Positions 1 through 11,696 of a stretch of 64,000 nt of DNA are shown here, piece by piece. The notes beneath the pieces were generated by a model that ran no database searches, was not told the DNA's origin, and was given only the letters and a program-made list of their open reading frames with translations. How positions within the stretch are numbered: position 1 is the stretch's first letter; each line of letters starts with the position of its first letter. This DNA is from Prorocentrum cordatum. Its lineage: Eukaryota > Sar > Dinophyceae > Prorocentrales > Prorocentraceae. The stretch spans positions 488,328 to 552,327 of the forward strand of contig CAUYUJ010014560.1 in assembly GCA_963575745.1 (NCBI GenBank). The letters run 5' to 3'. The translations under genes were made by a program, and so were the position numbers.

Positions 1-3000
1 GCCCTCCTTTTGCACCCCCCTGTTTGCGCCCCCGGGTAATCCGCGACACCTTTGCGCTCTCCTTTTCCGCCGCCTTCTCCTCTGGCGATTCCTTTCGTGG
101 CGCGATCTGTTTGGCAATGTGCCCATATCTTCCACGCGTGTAACGCATGGGCCGTTTACCTATGCCCTTTCCTGCGCCCGCTGCATTCACATCGCCATTT
201 TCGCTCGCGTCTTCTGCCGCATTTCAAGTCCACAGCATTCCGCCTTCGCCGTAACTACCGGCATCTTCCACGCCTGTGCCCCAATCGCCTGTCTCTTCGT
301 CGTTAACTTGGCCGATTCCCACGGAAACATTGTTGTTCGCATCTGCGTCCAAGCTTTTCTTCTTTGCCCAATGCAATATTGTTGCCAATCGTCAAGCCAG
401 TCCCGTGCGTGAGTCATGACGATCCTCAACGCAATCACGCTGAATGGCAATGGTAACGAACATGCAGGCCCATGGTTTTCCAAAGACTCTACACGCGCAC
501 TCCGTTGTCCAAGCGGGGTCGCCACATCATTCACTGTTTGGGGGATTCCCAAGATTCATGGCCAAGTTCATGTGGTGTAAAATCGTGACTCAACTTACGG
601 CACAATTCGATGTGTAGATGCTCTGGTAAGCCAGTAAGCCATCGCCTTCATGTAGACCCTTGAAATTCCCACGAGTATCCGTTCCCTCCAGCTTGCCGTT
701 CAATCAATACCAGGGGCCCTCGTCCAACTTTACGTAGTCATCGCCGTTTAACTCATATCCATTGTGTTATGCGTCTTCCGGTCTCTTCTTCACTGACGCT
801 TGGGTGTATGCACTCGGGGCTCGCATCTCGGCCACGACCAGAATAATATTCGTCGTCAGGTGGTGTCCAACCCATGGTTTCAAATTTGTGTTTCAAATGT
901 CCGAAGGCTTCCCGTCAACAGCTGTGCGCTCCATTCCTGGGCGGGCGCTGTCAACAGCTGTGCGCTCAATTCCGTGACTTTGGCCCAGTCACCCGAGAAC
1001 GTCGTTAACTGTTGAATTGCTCAGTGCTCGTCCACGGGCTTGCTTCCACCTCCTCTGGCCCTCGTGTTTCAAGCAAAATGTAAAGCCTCGGCGATTCGAG
1101 CAACATGCTCTGGGGCGTTCGCTTGACGCTGGAGTTATGTCCGAACGTGTTGAACTGTTCCTCGCAATACATGTTGCGGTTGATGACTGATACCAGGAGG
1201 GTGTCCCTCTTGTGGTTTATCTGCTACATCGTGAATGCCTCGTCATTGTCAACCGCCGTCATGGTGCCTAGCGTACCGTTGCGCTCGAAGAGTAACCCCA
1301 ACCATTCGTGGTTGGCCTTGAAAGCTGTATTAACATACATAAAACGTCCGTTCTCGTAGCCAACTTTCGCACAATTCTGCGACCTGGTTCGTGCTCAGGT
1401 TCTGGCAAGCCTCTCTGACCTCGGGTAACGCCACATCGAGACATGGGTCGGCAGTGCCCTGGCTCGGTGAGCCCGTTGCAGCCGCAACCGCTGCCATCGA
1501 CGGAAAGCGGGTACCCTGCGGAGTTAACCGCGGGCACTGAAACCCCTGGGGCGAACTATGGGCTCCGCTACCATGGAAATATGATAAAGGCATTTTTTCC
1601 CTGGAGGCAAACAGTACTTGAGCCAAATAATAAACAAGAGGTCATGCATGAAGCCTTTGTCCTACGCTCTCCACTACAGCCATGCAAATGCTCACCCAGT
1701 CGGAACGCTATTAGCTGCTAGCACCTCGTCCTCCTCCTCATCCTCATCCTCCCCCTCTCGTTCCTCCTCCGACTCCTCCTCCATCCCCCCCCCTCTTGGG
1801 GCACGGCGCTTTTCTAGCCCTAAATTCCACTGCATTATCATCCACATCCCAGTGATCAGGGCAACTCGTCTGGGCATCGTTCCTGTGTGGGCTGGCGGGA
1901 TTACGCATAGATTCTAGAATTTGACCTTGCAACCTCAACTCCTCATTCCCTTCAGGGGGAGGTCAACTATCCCCATTACCCCCTGTCCCCCTGTCTCTGG
2001 GTCTGGACGGGCCCGGTGGCGTGTCAAAGGCGCGTCCAAGGCGTCCCCAAGAGGGCCCAGATAGCCCAAACATGTCTTCAAGATGGCCTGAGATGGCCCA
2101 GGATAGCTTCCAAGAGGCGCCATGACCGTCTCCAGACGGCTCCCAGTGGCCACGCAGCCTCCCCCAAACCCACGATGGGGAACTGTTGCCAAGGGCTTTC
2201 TGCAGCTCCTCCCGCTTCCTCCCGCTGCTGTTCATGGTCACTACTAGGCTCGTTCCTTCCTTCACCGTTACTCCCTCCTTCTCTCCCTGCCGCTCCCCTC
2301 TCTGCCCCCTCCCTTTTCCTGCGTCCCCCCTCCCTTCCCCCTCCCCTTTCCCCCCCCCCCTGCTCCCTTTTTTCCCGCGTCCCTTCGCTTGGCCCCAAGA
2401 AGCCGAGCCATACATAAAGTGGCAGCAGTCCTGTGGACAGACGCTGAGATTGCATCGCATCGCCCCCCCGCTGCTACTCAGCGCTGTCCTGCCATCCCAT
2501 CCCTCCTTCAGCGCCGCCCCCCTCCCTCCCTGGAGGCCCACCCACTGCGGACTCGTTCGCAGCCACGAGAGGCCCAATATTGGGAAAGTGTCGACCTCGC
2601 CGGGCGGCAGGGACGGAGAGGGAGGGTGGAACTCGCCTCTGGTGGCTGCTTCGAAAGGTTCACAGTTGGGGATGGAGAAAGAAGGGTCGTTTTGTGCAAT
2701 GGGACGCAGAGACCTTGCGCGGTGCCTTGAGCAGACCGCCAACGCAGCACTGCACACGGAAAGGAGGACGCTCACGCACCTCACGCGGGCAGCTCACGCG
2801 CTAATGTCCGCGCTGTCGACACCCCTTTTAAACATCGTTCACTTGTCATTGCGAATGCGATCATAAAAAAAACATATGGTGTGCTTCACGCCTGCTGCAA
2901 AAGAGCAATGTATGTGAACCGTCATTCGCCCACCAAAACAACTCACGGATGTTTCTTCACGCCTCCTAGACCAATCGTGCTATCGCTCCGCTCCTGGATA

Positions 3001-5102
3001 CGAATGTCACACAACTCAAACGAGGTCAAATCAAGCACACAGTGGTTGGAACGCCACATCATCAGACAAGAGAAAGGAACATTGCCGTATGCCCACTGAA
3101 ACATCGGCGGGCAGTACTCTACAGACGAGTTGACTGAGTGTACCCAACGGCTCTCATCTGTAATTGTTTGGCCCAGTCCACTTCTGGCCGTCCACATTTC
3201 CAGACGCAGCGGCCTGTCATCGCACATTCGACGAATATCTGAACGAAGATCCGCCGAATGACCCTGCACTTCCATGGAGCTCCCAAGCATCGTGCGGCTC
3301 GACTTGTTTCGAAATATGGGCCGCTGGGCCACTGGTCCCCTCTCCCAGGGCCAGCTTCTCATCCTGAGTCGCTTTGGACGGCCCCAGGATAAACAAAACA
3401 CCGACCGCCTCTGTTCGATTATGGTCCAGACTGCGGGGGCTCCCTTCGTCGCCCGGAAACGGGGCCCCACCATATCTGGTGCTGCCTCGGGAGCTGGAGC
3501 TGCACGCGCGGTGCCACTTTCCAAGGGTCCGGTGCGGCCAAGGGCCCTGACATCCTGCGTCGTCAAGACATCACGACGTCGTTTTTTATCATACTGGTTC
3601 GGTCTCGGAGGGCCCGTACTGGGCCCCGGGACTGTCAAACTCGACTCAGGATGGAGATCAGGTCCCTGAAGACAGGTCCACGCCTCTGGGAACCAACGTT
3701 GTCGTCGGATGCCTTGGAAAGTGCCATCTCCCATCAGGATCTGGCTCACCAGCGGGCGTTGCTCTCAGGGGGCGGTGCCCCTGTCCGAGGTCCGAAGGTA
3801 CAGCCTTGAGTGGAGGCCTCCCGAAGGCGGTCCGAGTAGATTGTTTGAGATCATTTGCAATGAAAGGGGCCGACCAGCGAGGGCGGCATCCTCCTCGGCG
3901 ACGGCGCAGGCTGGAAGATGTGCGCGGAGCGGCGGAGCAACTGGGCCGACCTCAGTCGCAGAGCCTCGTGCCCGTCGCCCACTGCGGCGTCAAGAGGGGC
4001 CCTGCCTCCGTTGCAAGGAACAGCGGCATTCAACCTTCTGTGCAAGTAGGAACGTCTCGTGACCCGCCAGCGGCGCCGAGGGGCGCCAGCCAACGAAGGC
4101 GCCGTGCAGGCTGGAAGATGCGTGGGGCGGCGGAGCCGCTGGACCGGCTTTGGCCGCAGAGCCTCGGGCCCGTCGCCTGCTGCGGCGTCCCGACGGGCCC
4201 TGGCCTCCTTCGCGAGGAATATCGGCGAAGCGGTGGCACGTACCCAAACACTACGAAGTCCAGCGAACAAGCCTGCGCTTGTAGGCCTCAGCAACGATCG
4301 CCTTGCGCCCGTCCATCTTGCGCGCCACGGTGGAGGCCCTGTCCACCACGAAGCGGTCCACGGAGCACGGCCGAGACAGCGTTGGCAGCTTGAAGCCAGC
4401 CCCGCGGAGAAATCGGAGGCGAAGAGTGCGCAAGGCACGTCCATTCCAAACCACGAGGGCGCACCCAGATAGCAGATGTTCTATCTCCACAGAACCAAGT
4501 GCTCCTCCGTGAGTGCTGTTGACCATGCCCAAGCCAAGCAAGGGTGCCATGCTCACTCGTCCACTGCCGAAAACTCGTCAACAAAAAGCGCGCATTTTCT
4601 TCCGCATGCAGCAATTTCCCGCACGTCCGAGTCCACCACCGCACTTGCGCCGAGCGGAATGCAGGAGGTCGTCGCTTGGCGCTGAAGCTAATGACCAGCG
4701 TGGACACAAAGGGCATGGACTAACTAGCTGAAGGGTGAACAGCCTCCCTGGACAAATGCAAGCGAAGAAACATCATGGAGCTTCCCTGGAAGCTATGCGT
4801 TACGCGGAGGGAGAGTTGTACATTGGTGTTTGATTTGTTGTGTTCTTTGTTTGAATGCGCGGGTGGCACAAACAAGCATCGATATGCAGTGCGACCCCTC
4901 AGCCCTGCACCGAAGGACACGAACTACTAGTTGCAATGATGCTGCCAAACATGTGGACCAGAAATGCCAACTGCCGCTGAAGCACAAGCATTGCCATGGG
5001 ACGACCCGCCTGACCGATGACTCATGGACTCGAAACTTGACAATGGCACATGATCTGTACTGCACATGGGAGAAACAAACTCCTCTAATGCAAGAAGACA
5101 AA
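1..5102. other. No recognisable gene; low-complexity and unique DNA
   Basis: I see no conserved protein motif in any frame here. The stretch holds pyrimidine-rich tracts (about 1726-1795 and 2260-2390) and otherwise unique-looking DNA. Open frames on both strands overlap each other and have the skewed composition expected of chance frames in GC-rich DNA. One diverged direct repeat, listed separately, lies at 3906-4225. Confidence 0.5.
3906..4225. repeat. Diverged direct repeat, 200-bp offset
   Basis: Two copies begin with GCAGGCTGGAAGATG at 3906 and 4106, exactly 200 bp apart, and stay similar for about 120 bp through a CGCAGAGCCTCG(T/G)GCCCGTCGCC block. Substitutions and small indels show that the duplication is old. 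No coding role is evident, although frames on both strands stay partly open through it. Confidence 0.7.
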
Positions 5103-5177
5103 CACGCCAGGGTAACAAGTCCGGCTGCTCGAATAAGCCCCGCCGGTGTGCCGCTGGCCTGGTTGGTCGCTGCGCAG
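5103..5177. repeat. Dispersed repeat M, copy 1
   Basis: A ~75-bp block beginning CACGCCAGGGTAACAA and ending CTGCGCAG recurs at 6841-6919. The two copies bracket the paired minisatellite blocks between them, so the 5.1-6.9 kb interval reads M, array, array, spacer, array, array, M. Confidence 0.75.
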
Positions 5178-5279
5178 GTATCGCGCACCGCATCCTGACG
5201 GTTGCCTTTGCCAATGCATTTTTCTCAAGACAACGGTTGCCCAGCGTGGGCATAAACACCGTGCGAACTTGCAGTGTCG

Positions 5280-5495
5280 GGGGCGAAAGCTATGCGGTGT
5301 AAGCTGTGCGTAAGCTATGTTGTGTATGCGGTGTGAGCTATGCTGTGTAGGCTATACGGTGTGACCTGTAGTGTAAGCTATATTGTGTAAGCTGTGTGCG
5401 ATGAGCTAGGTGGTGTGATCTATGTTGTGCGACCAGTCTGCGGTGTACGCTATGCGGTGTGAGCTATGGTGTGTAAGCGTAAGCTATGTTGCCCA
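5280..5495. repeat. Short minisatellite, CTATGCGGTGTAAG type, block 1
   Basis: Degenerate ~14-16 bp units around the core GCTATGCGGTGT(A/G)AG repeat through this block. The same family returns at 6165-6490. Each block is followed directly by the larger GC-rich array described next. Confidence 0.8.
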
Positions 5496-5695
5496 CCCAT
5501 GGCGCGCTGCGCGCCCGAGAGGCGGCACGGGCGCGAACGTGGCGAAACCTCGGCCGGCCCACCCAGGGTACGGGGCGCCAATGAGCGCCCACGAGAAGGC
5601 ACGGGCGCGAAAGCTGTGGAACCTCGGCGGACCTACCCAGAGCACTGGGCGCCCACGATGCGCCACGGGCGCGAACGTGAAACGTCCTCGGCGGA
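5495..5695. repeat. GC-rich tandem repeat (GGCGCCCACGAGGCG type), block 1
   Basis: Three degenerate ~65-bp units share GGCGCCCACGA, GGCACGGGCG(C/G) and AACGTGGCGAA cores. The same unit recurs at 6490-6745, again right after the CTATGCGG minisatellite. Open frames crossing it on both strands are products of the repeat. Confidence 0.75.
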
Positions 5696-5929
5696 TCCTC
5701 TTCATTATTACAAAAAGAGAGTGAGAACCTCTAAGTGCAAGCACTGTTTGGGGAATATGCTACCTCTGGTGGCTGCATTTGACAAGCGGGAGCATGTAGC
5801 ACCAAACACCAACGCAAGTCTGCCGCGCACAGGGTCCAACTATATTCCTGGGCATTGCCAAACATGAATCTGGCGGGACCCCATTCAGGGGAAAGCTTTG
5901 TACTGAATGGAAGCACTGCGTGCCAATGC

Positions 5930-6050
5930 GTGGCGTTGCTTGGTAGATTGCTCGGCGGTGCTTGACAGGCGTGGCATTGCTTGGCAAATTGGCATTGCCT
6001 GGCATTGCATGGAGTTGCATGGCGGTCTTTCCATCTAACATTGCATGGCG
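5930..6050. repeat. TGGCATTGC-type short repeats
   Basis: Between the two compound minisatellite blocks the word TGGC(A/G)TTGC recurs at irregular 12-24 bp spacing, followed at 6060-6150 by AAGGA(A/C)CC-type words. Nothing else is recognised from 5700 to 6165. Confidence 0.5.
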
Positions 6051-6164
6051 AGGCGCAGGGAACAACGACCAAGGAACCACACCTAAGGAACCAATCAAGA
6101 AGACCAAGGACCCAAAACCAAGGAGCCAAGGATACAAGACGAAGGACCCCCGCCGTACAATATG

Positions 6165-6490
6165 TGGGCGAACGCTATGCGGTGTAAGATATGCGCAGCT
6201 GTGTGGTGAAGGCTATGCGGTGTCAGCTATGCGGTGTGCGCTATGACGAAAAATTTATGCGGTGCAAGATATGTTGTTAAGTTAAGCAACGCAAGCTATG
6301 TGGAGTAAACCAGAGGTGGTCGCTATGCGGTGTATTCTATGTGGCGTGAACTATGCGGTGTAAGCTATGCGGTGTATGCTATGTTGTGTGACCTATGCGG
6401 TGAAAGCTATGCGGTTCAAGCTGTGTCGTGTAAGCGAAGTGGTATAAGCCATGTGTAGCCTATTTGGTGCAAGCTGCGTGGTGTAAGCTC
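6165..6490. repeat. Short minisatellite, CTATGCGGTGTAAG type, block 2
   Basis: Second block of the GCTATGCGGTGTAAG family, more degenerate than the first, leading directly into the GC-rich array at 6490. Confidence 0.8.
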
Positions 6491-6745
6491 AGCGCACGGG
6501 GCGCCCACGAGGTGCCCACGAGGCGGCACGGGCGGCAACGTGACGAATCCTCGGGAAATCCACACAGCGCAAGGGGCGCCCACGAGGCGCCAACGAGGCG
6601 GCACGGGCGGCAACGTGGCGAATCTTTGGTGAATCCATTCAGCGCACGGGGCGCCCACGAGGCGCCCACGAGGCGGCAACGTGGCGAATTCTCGGGGAGC
6701 CGACCCAGCGCGCGGGGCGACCACAAGGCGGCACGGGCAGCAACG
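6490..6745. repeat. GC-rich tandem repeat, block 2
   Basis: Three to four units of the GGCGCCCACGAGGCGCC and GGCACGGGCGGCAACGTG repeat. Together with the preceding minisatellite it duplicates the arrangement at 5280-5695. Confidence 0.75.
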
Positions 6746-6840
6746 TGGCAAGGAACAAACATAAGAACGCCCAAATTGCAACATCCTGGCAAAAACACGA
6801 CCAGGTACTGATTCATGAGAGAGTCGGCCATGCGAGGAGG

Positions 6841-6919
6841 CACGCCAGGGTAACAAACCCAACTGCTTGAACAAGCCTCGCTAGTATGGCGCTGCCTGCC
6901 CTGGTTGGTCACTGCGCAG
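6841..6919. repeat. Dispersed repeat M, copy 2
   Basis: Homologous to 5103-5177 over its full length with scattered substitutions; the flanks of the two copies are unrelated. Confidence 0.75.
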
Positions 6920-8524
6920 AGCTTTGCCTGTGCACAGTCCTCAGATACACATGAAACCATAGACGTCATCACTGACGTCCGCCGTATATGAAACGTCTTG
7001 CGCCCCCCCACCCCGGGTGAAGGGCGACGACGACGACGGCGACGATTTCCGCCTCCGGAGAATCCAAAGATCCTCGAGATTGGATTCTCGAGGGCGTGTA
7101 TCGGAGGAGGGCCAGTGGTGACGTGACAGCGGGCTCTCCCGCATGGTCCACATTCGCATTGGGTCAGGACCCGTCCCGAGGTCAATCCTGGCCCGTCTTT
7201 CGAGGCGGATTCAGCCATGGCGGCGGGGCCAGGCGAGGCGTTGATATAAGAAAAACAATAATATTAGGAAGAGTCGGCCGTGACACATCTGGTATATTCG
7301 ATTGCCCCGGCCATGTTACCCCCCCATCGTGCAGCCGAGCTCTGGCCCCCCCGAGCCCTTTCCGGCGCGGCCCGGCTTCAGCCGCTCGCGGCCGCTCCGC
7401 CGCCGACGCGGTGCCTGGGCCCCAGCGGCGGGTCATCGGGCCTGCCAGGCGCGGGCGCTCGGGGGCTCTGCCGCCCCCCCTGCTGCTGTCGACATCTCAT
7501 GGTGGCTCGAAGAATCGAGGCGGGCGGTGCCTCGCAGCTGTTGGGTCTGTGTGTGTGTGTGTGTGTGCGTGGGTCGCTGTTGGGTCTCTGCGTGGGCCCC
7601 GAGCTGGGCCCCGTGTGGGCCGTCAGGAACGACCCATCAGGATGAAGAGCCTACGCACACCCTCAGGGGAAGGGGTCGGTAAGTCCAGGTCGATGGGATC
7701 GTACGGCCAATGTCTCGTCCTGCTGGGCCGCCGCCTCTCACCTTCGTCGTCAGCGGACCGTGAGGCCCTTGACACTGTTCGGTGCTGGGGGGGGGCGGGA
7801 TGTGTCCCCGGCGACAGGAACAGCGCGGCACGCACCTGAAGGGATGGCTTCTGGCTTCTGCTCTGCAATCGGTGCGTACCTGCTCGTCGCCGCCGTCCTC
7901 AGCGTCGTCGTCCTCGCCGTCTCCGAAAGAAAAGCTGGGGACCGTCATCGTCTTATCTTCGCGTCCTCGTCGAAGTCGGGGGGTGTCGTCTACGAGCGTT
8001 GCAGGCTGAAGCGGGATGCGGGGTTGGGCACACAATCGTCTGCGAATCGTCCTGGCGGATCCAGCCGTGGCGACAAGGGCGGCCCTCGAGTCTTGGAGAT
8101 TCAGCACGGGCAAAAAAATCCAGCATCTACAAAGCATATGGTTTCCCAACGCCGCCCAACGCCCATGCATCGAGGCTCACCAAGGCAAATGCCCGAGGAG
8201 GGGGAAGGTGGGGCTCCCTTCCTTGACCTGGAAAACCAACGCCAACTGTACTCCTGCTCCTAACCCTCCTCCTGCAAATCTCTCTAGTGCTCCATCCTCC
8301 TCCCTCCCCCTTGTCTCTTCCCTCATCTCTTCCTTCCCCTGTTTTGGGTTCTGCGCCAATTGCGCGCGACAGGTAGGGAAGATGTATCCCCAACGGGGGT
8401 ACGATCGAAGACGAGGAGGGCGGGTATCGAGGGTCTGGGATATACGTGTTGATGGGCGCGCGAACAGATAAGAACGAATCATCTTAAAATTATTGTTGTT
8501 GTCGTTGTTGATGCTGTTGTCGTC
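6920..8524. other. Gene-free GC-rich stretch with a GT microsatellite
   Basis: No conserved motif is seen. A (GT)n tract lies near 7546-7568. The overlapping open frames on both strands between 7100 and 8470 are proline/arginine/serine-rich and mutually contradictory, so none is called. Confidence 0.5.
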
Positions 8525-8735
8525 GTCATCCCACTTGCGACCCGGCCCACGACCCACCCGCGACCCGCCCGTGACCCACCCGCGGCCCACCCGCGACCCA
8601 CCCGCGACCCACCCGCGACTCACCCGCGATTTATCCGCGACCCACTAGCGACGCACCCGCAACTCACCCCGCGACCGACTTGCGACCCACCTGCGACCCA
8701 CCCGCGACCCACCCCGCGCGCGCCCCCTCACTCTT
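8525..8735. repeat. CGCGACCCACC-type ~11-bp minisatellite
   Basis: Tandem near-identical units around CCACCCGCGAC, period about 10-11 bp, with occasional substitutions (for example TTTATCCGCGAC). Confidence 0.85.
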
Positions 8736-8929
8736 ACCCGCAACCGCGGAATGTTATATGGTCCAGGGTCTGGGCCCCCGCCCCCCCTCATGCTGATGCT
8801 GTCGGGCCCTCCCACCCCGCGCGATGGTCCTCCCCCCCCCCTGTAGGTGCGGTGTGGTACTGGTACTGTAGGTGTGGCGTGTGTGGCGTGGTGCTGAGGT
8901 GCTCCAGGAGAGCTCCGGAGGTCGTCGTC

Positions 8930-9355
<426 letters not shown>

Positions 9356-9459
9356 CCAGTCGTCGTCCCCTCCCAATGCCATCAGGAGGGGGGGTGCCCG
9401 TGGAGCCCTGGGATCCATCCCATCTGGGGAGGAGGGGGGCCGTGGGCCCGCAGCCCTGG

Positions 9460-9462
<3 letters not shown>

Positions 9463-9490
<28 letters not shown>
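9463..9490. repeat. (AT)n microsatellite
   Basis: Fourteen AT dinucleotides in strongly GC-rich surroundings. A second short AT run sits near 22709-22728. Confidence 0.95.
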
Positions 9491-9494
<4 letters not shown>

Positions 9495-10944
9495 GCGACG
9501 GCGCCTTTGGTGCACTACTGATTGCCCTCGGTGCGCTACTGAGATCGGAAGGGGGCTGGCATCATAATCGCTCGCCAGCGAAAACCTATGGTTCGAATTG
9601 TTTAATTTGGCGGTGGCGTCGTAAACAACTGCCCAGCATAGTAAACTGAACGGCATCTCAGAAAGTAGGAGTATGGCGGAAACCACACGTATAGAAATAG
9701 GACTGCCTCAACATGAAATGATCTCAACAAATCTCAACTGCATCACACAAGAGATATGTGCTGATAACATTTCTTAGCGAGGGCCCCGCTCTCTGGCCGG
9801 CCTCGTGGATATGAAGCCCGCGCTGCGCGGACACGCTCACGGCGTAGGACAAGATCGCCTCCGCGCCCCCTCCCGCTCTGTGTGACGCTCGGGCGTGCCA
9901 CAGCCCACGGGTCGCCCCTTCCCCCTTCGATGGGTTCTTGGCGGCGGTGGTCTCTGGTTTTCCCATGATTTCTGGGGGTGCCTCATGGGTGGCTCTCGTG
10001 GCCACAACTGTTCGCGGGTCGAGAGACAGGGCAGAATGGGACCCGGGAGGGGACGGTCTGGTAACCTATTCTGGGCGGATTATGAGCAAGCCTCCGAGGT
10101 CGCGGCGTGTTCGATGTTGGTGTTCGGGCCGCGGGACAATCAGGAAATTCATCGATGGGTACGTACTCAAAGGGACACCAAACCACGAGCCGGATCGATG
10201 TAAGAAAATCACGTTTTCCTAACAATTTCCCGCGCCGTCCGGCGCGAAAGTGCTGCTTTCCTGCCGCTTTCCTGCTGCGCCTTGCCAATACACCCATCTC
10301 TGGAGCGAGGGACTGGTCCCAGGGAAGGGGTCGAGACCTCCAGGGGCCGGGCTGGCGACTCGCACGAGGGGAAGTCGTCGGAGGTCTGTCTGGGGAGCGG
10401 TGGGCGGTCCTGCGGCGACCTGTGCCACCCTGGTCAGGTGCGCCCAAGAGGGGGGACAGGAAGAGGGTACGCATCATGGCCCGAGGCATGTGCGCGGATG
10501 AGGGGGGGCCGCGGCCAGGGGACGTGTTGAGATAATAGGGGGCCATGACATCTGGAAGATATCACGACCCCAGCCACGGTGGACGACATGCGATTACCTT
10601 CGCGCTCTTGCGCGGCCTCCCCCAGGAGAACTCTTCGGCGCCCAAACAGCGGTGCGCGACTCTCCTCGCATCCCTTTGGGCGAACAAGAGTCTTGGGTGC
10701 CAGGAGATGCGGAGGAAGGAGCGGCCAAGCGGCCCAAGCGGATATCGCCGCTCAAAATCAGACCCCAGACCCATCCTGGGGTCCTGGCCAACTTTTCGAG
10801 CTGCGTCTGGAGATGGCCGCGAAGGCGCCTCAGGGAGGCCGCCAATGTCATGCGAAAACATTGAGGTCATCAGTCCTGGTTCGAGAACGAATGTGGGTGT
10901 GGTGGTGGATTCGGGGGTCCTCTTCGGCAAAAGGGAAGAAGAAA
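9491..10944. other. No recognisable gene
   Basis: Unique GC-rich DNA without conserved motifs. Open frames are short and overlap on both strands. Confidence 0.5.
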
Positions 10945-11690
10945 GAATTCATAACCAGAACCGGAACCGGAACGAAAACTGGAACCTCTTCATGAACGCC
11001 CGAAAAAACAAACCAGAACCACAACTAGAATCAGAATCACGAAAACTCATGGCCCCTAAACCGTAACCAAAACCAATGCCGAAACAGGAACCGAAACCGT
11101 GACCTGGGGAGTCTTCTCTGGGCTGGAAGAAAAAAAACTGGAACCAAAACTGGACCAAAACCTTGCCCTGAGGGGTTGTATTATTTTTCTTCGGACCGGA
11201 AGAAAAACAAACCGCAACTAAAACCAAAACCATGACCAACACCTGACTTAGACCGACCGAAAAAGAAACTGGAACCAAATCCAAAACCAAAACCAAAACC
11301 GTGACCAAGAAGGTCTTCGTCCACACCCCGAAAGAACTAGAACCGGAACCCAAACCGGAACCAAAACCGTGACCTTGGGGTTCGTCTTCTGGGCCAGAAG
11401 AAGACACCAAAACCATAACCGTGACCTGGGGGGTCTTCTTCTGGCCGGAAGAGAAACAAACACCAAAACCCAAACCAAAAGAGGAACCAAAACCTGGCCG
11501 ACTGTGACCGACCAGAAATGAGAAAAAGAAACCATAACCAAAACCGGAACCCGAACCCAAACAAAAAACGTGACCTTGAGGGTCTTTTTCCGCACCCCGA
11601 GAGAAAAGAAATCAACTAAACTAAATCAGCAACCAACAGAACTTGGAACCATAACCTGAATCAAAACCGTGACCTTCATGGGGGGGTTCT
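10945..11690. repeat. AACC hexamer array with recurrent hairpins, left part
   Basis: Runs of six-base words of the form NNAACC (AAAACC, GGAACC, GAAACC) are punctuated by a conserved insert, CGTGACC then T/C-rich GGGGTCTTCTTC, a GC spacer, and GAAGAA. The TCTTC and GAAGA arms are complementary, giving a short hairpin in each unit. The opposite strand is rich in GGTTTTGG words. The array resumes at 13386 after element F1, so both parts are one array. Confidence 0.85.
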
Positions 11691-11696
11691 TCAGAG

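Noticed and set aside
9580-9610. tRNA T-arm-like GGTTCGAATTG
   Set aside because: No matching acceptor, D-arm or anticodon arm could be folded around it. No tRNA or rRNA gene was found in the window.
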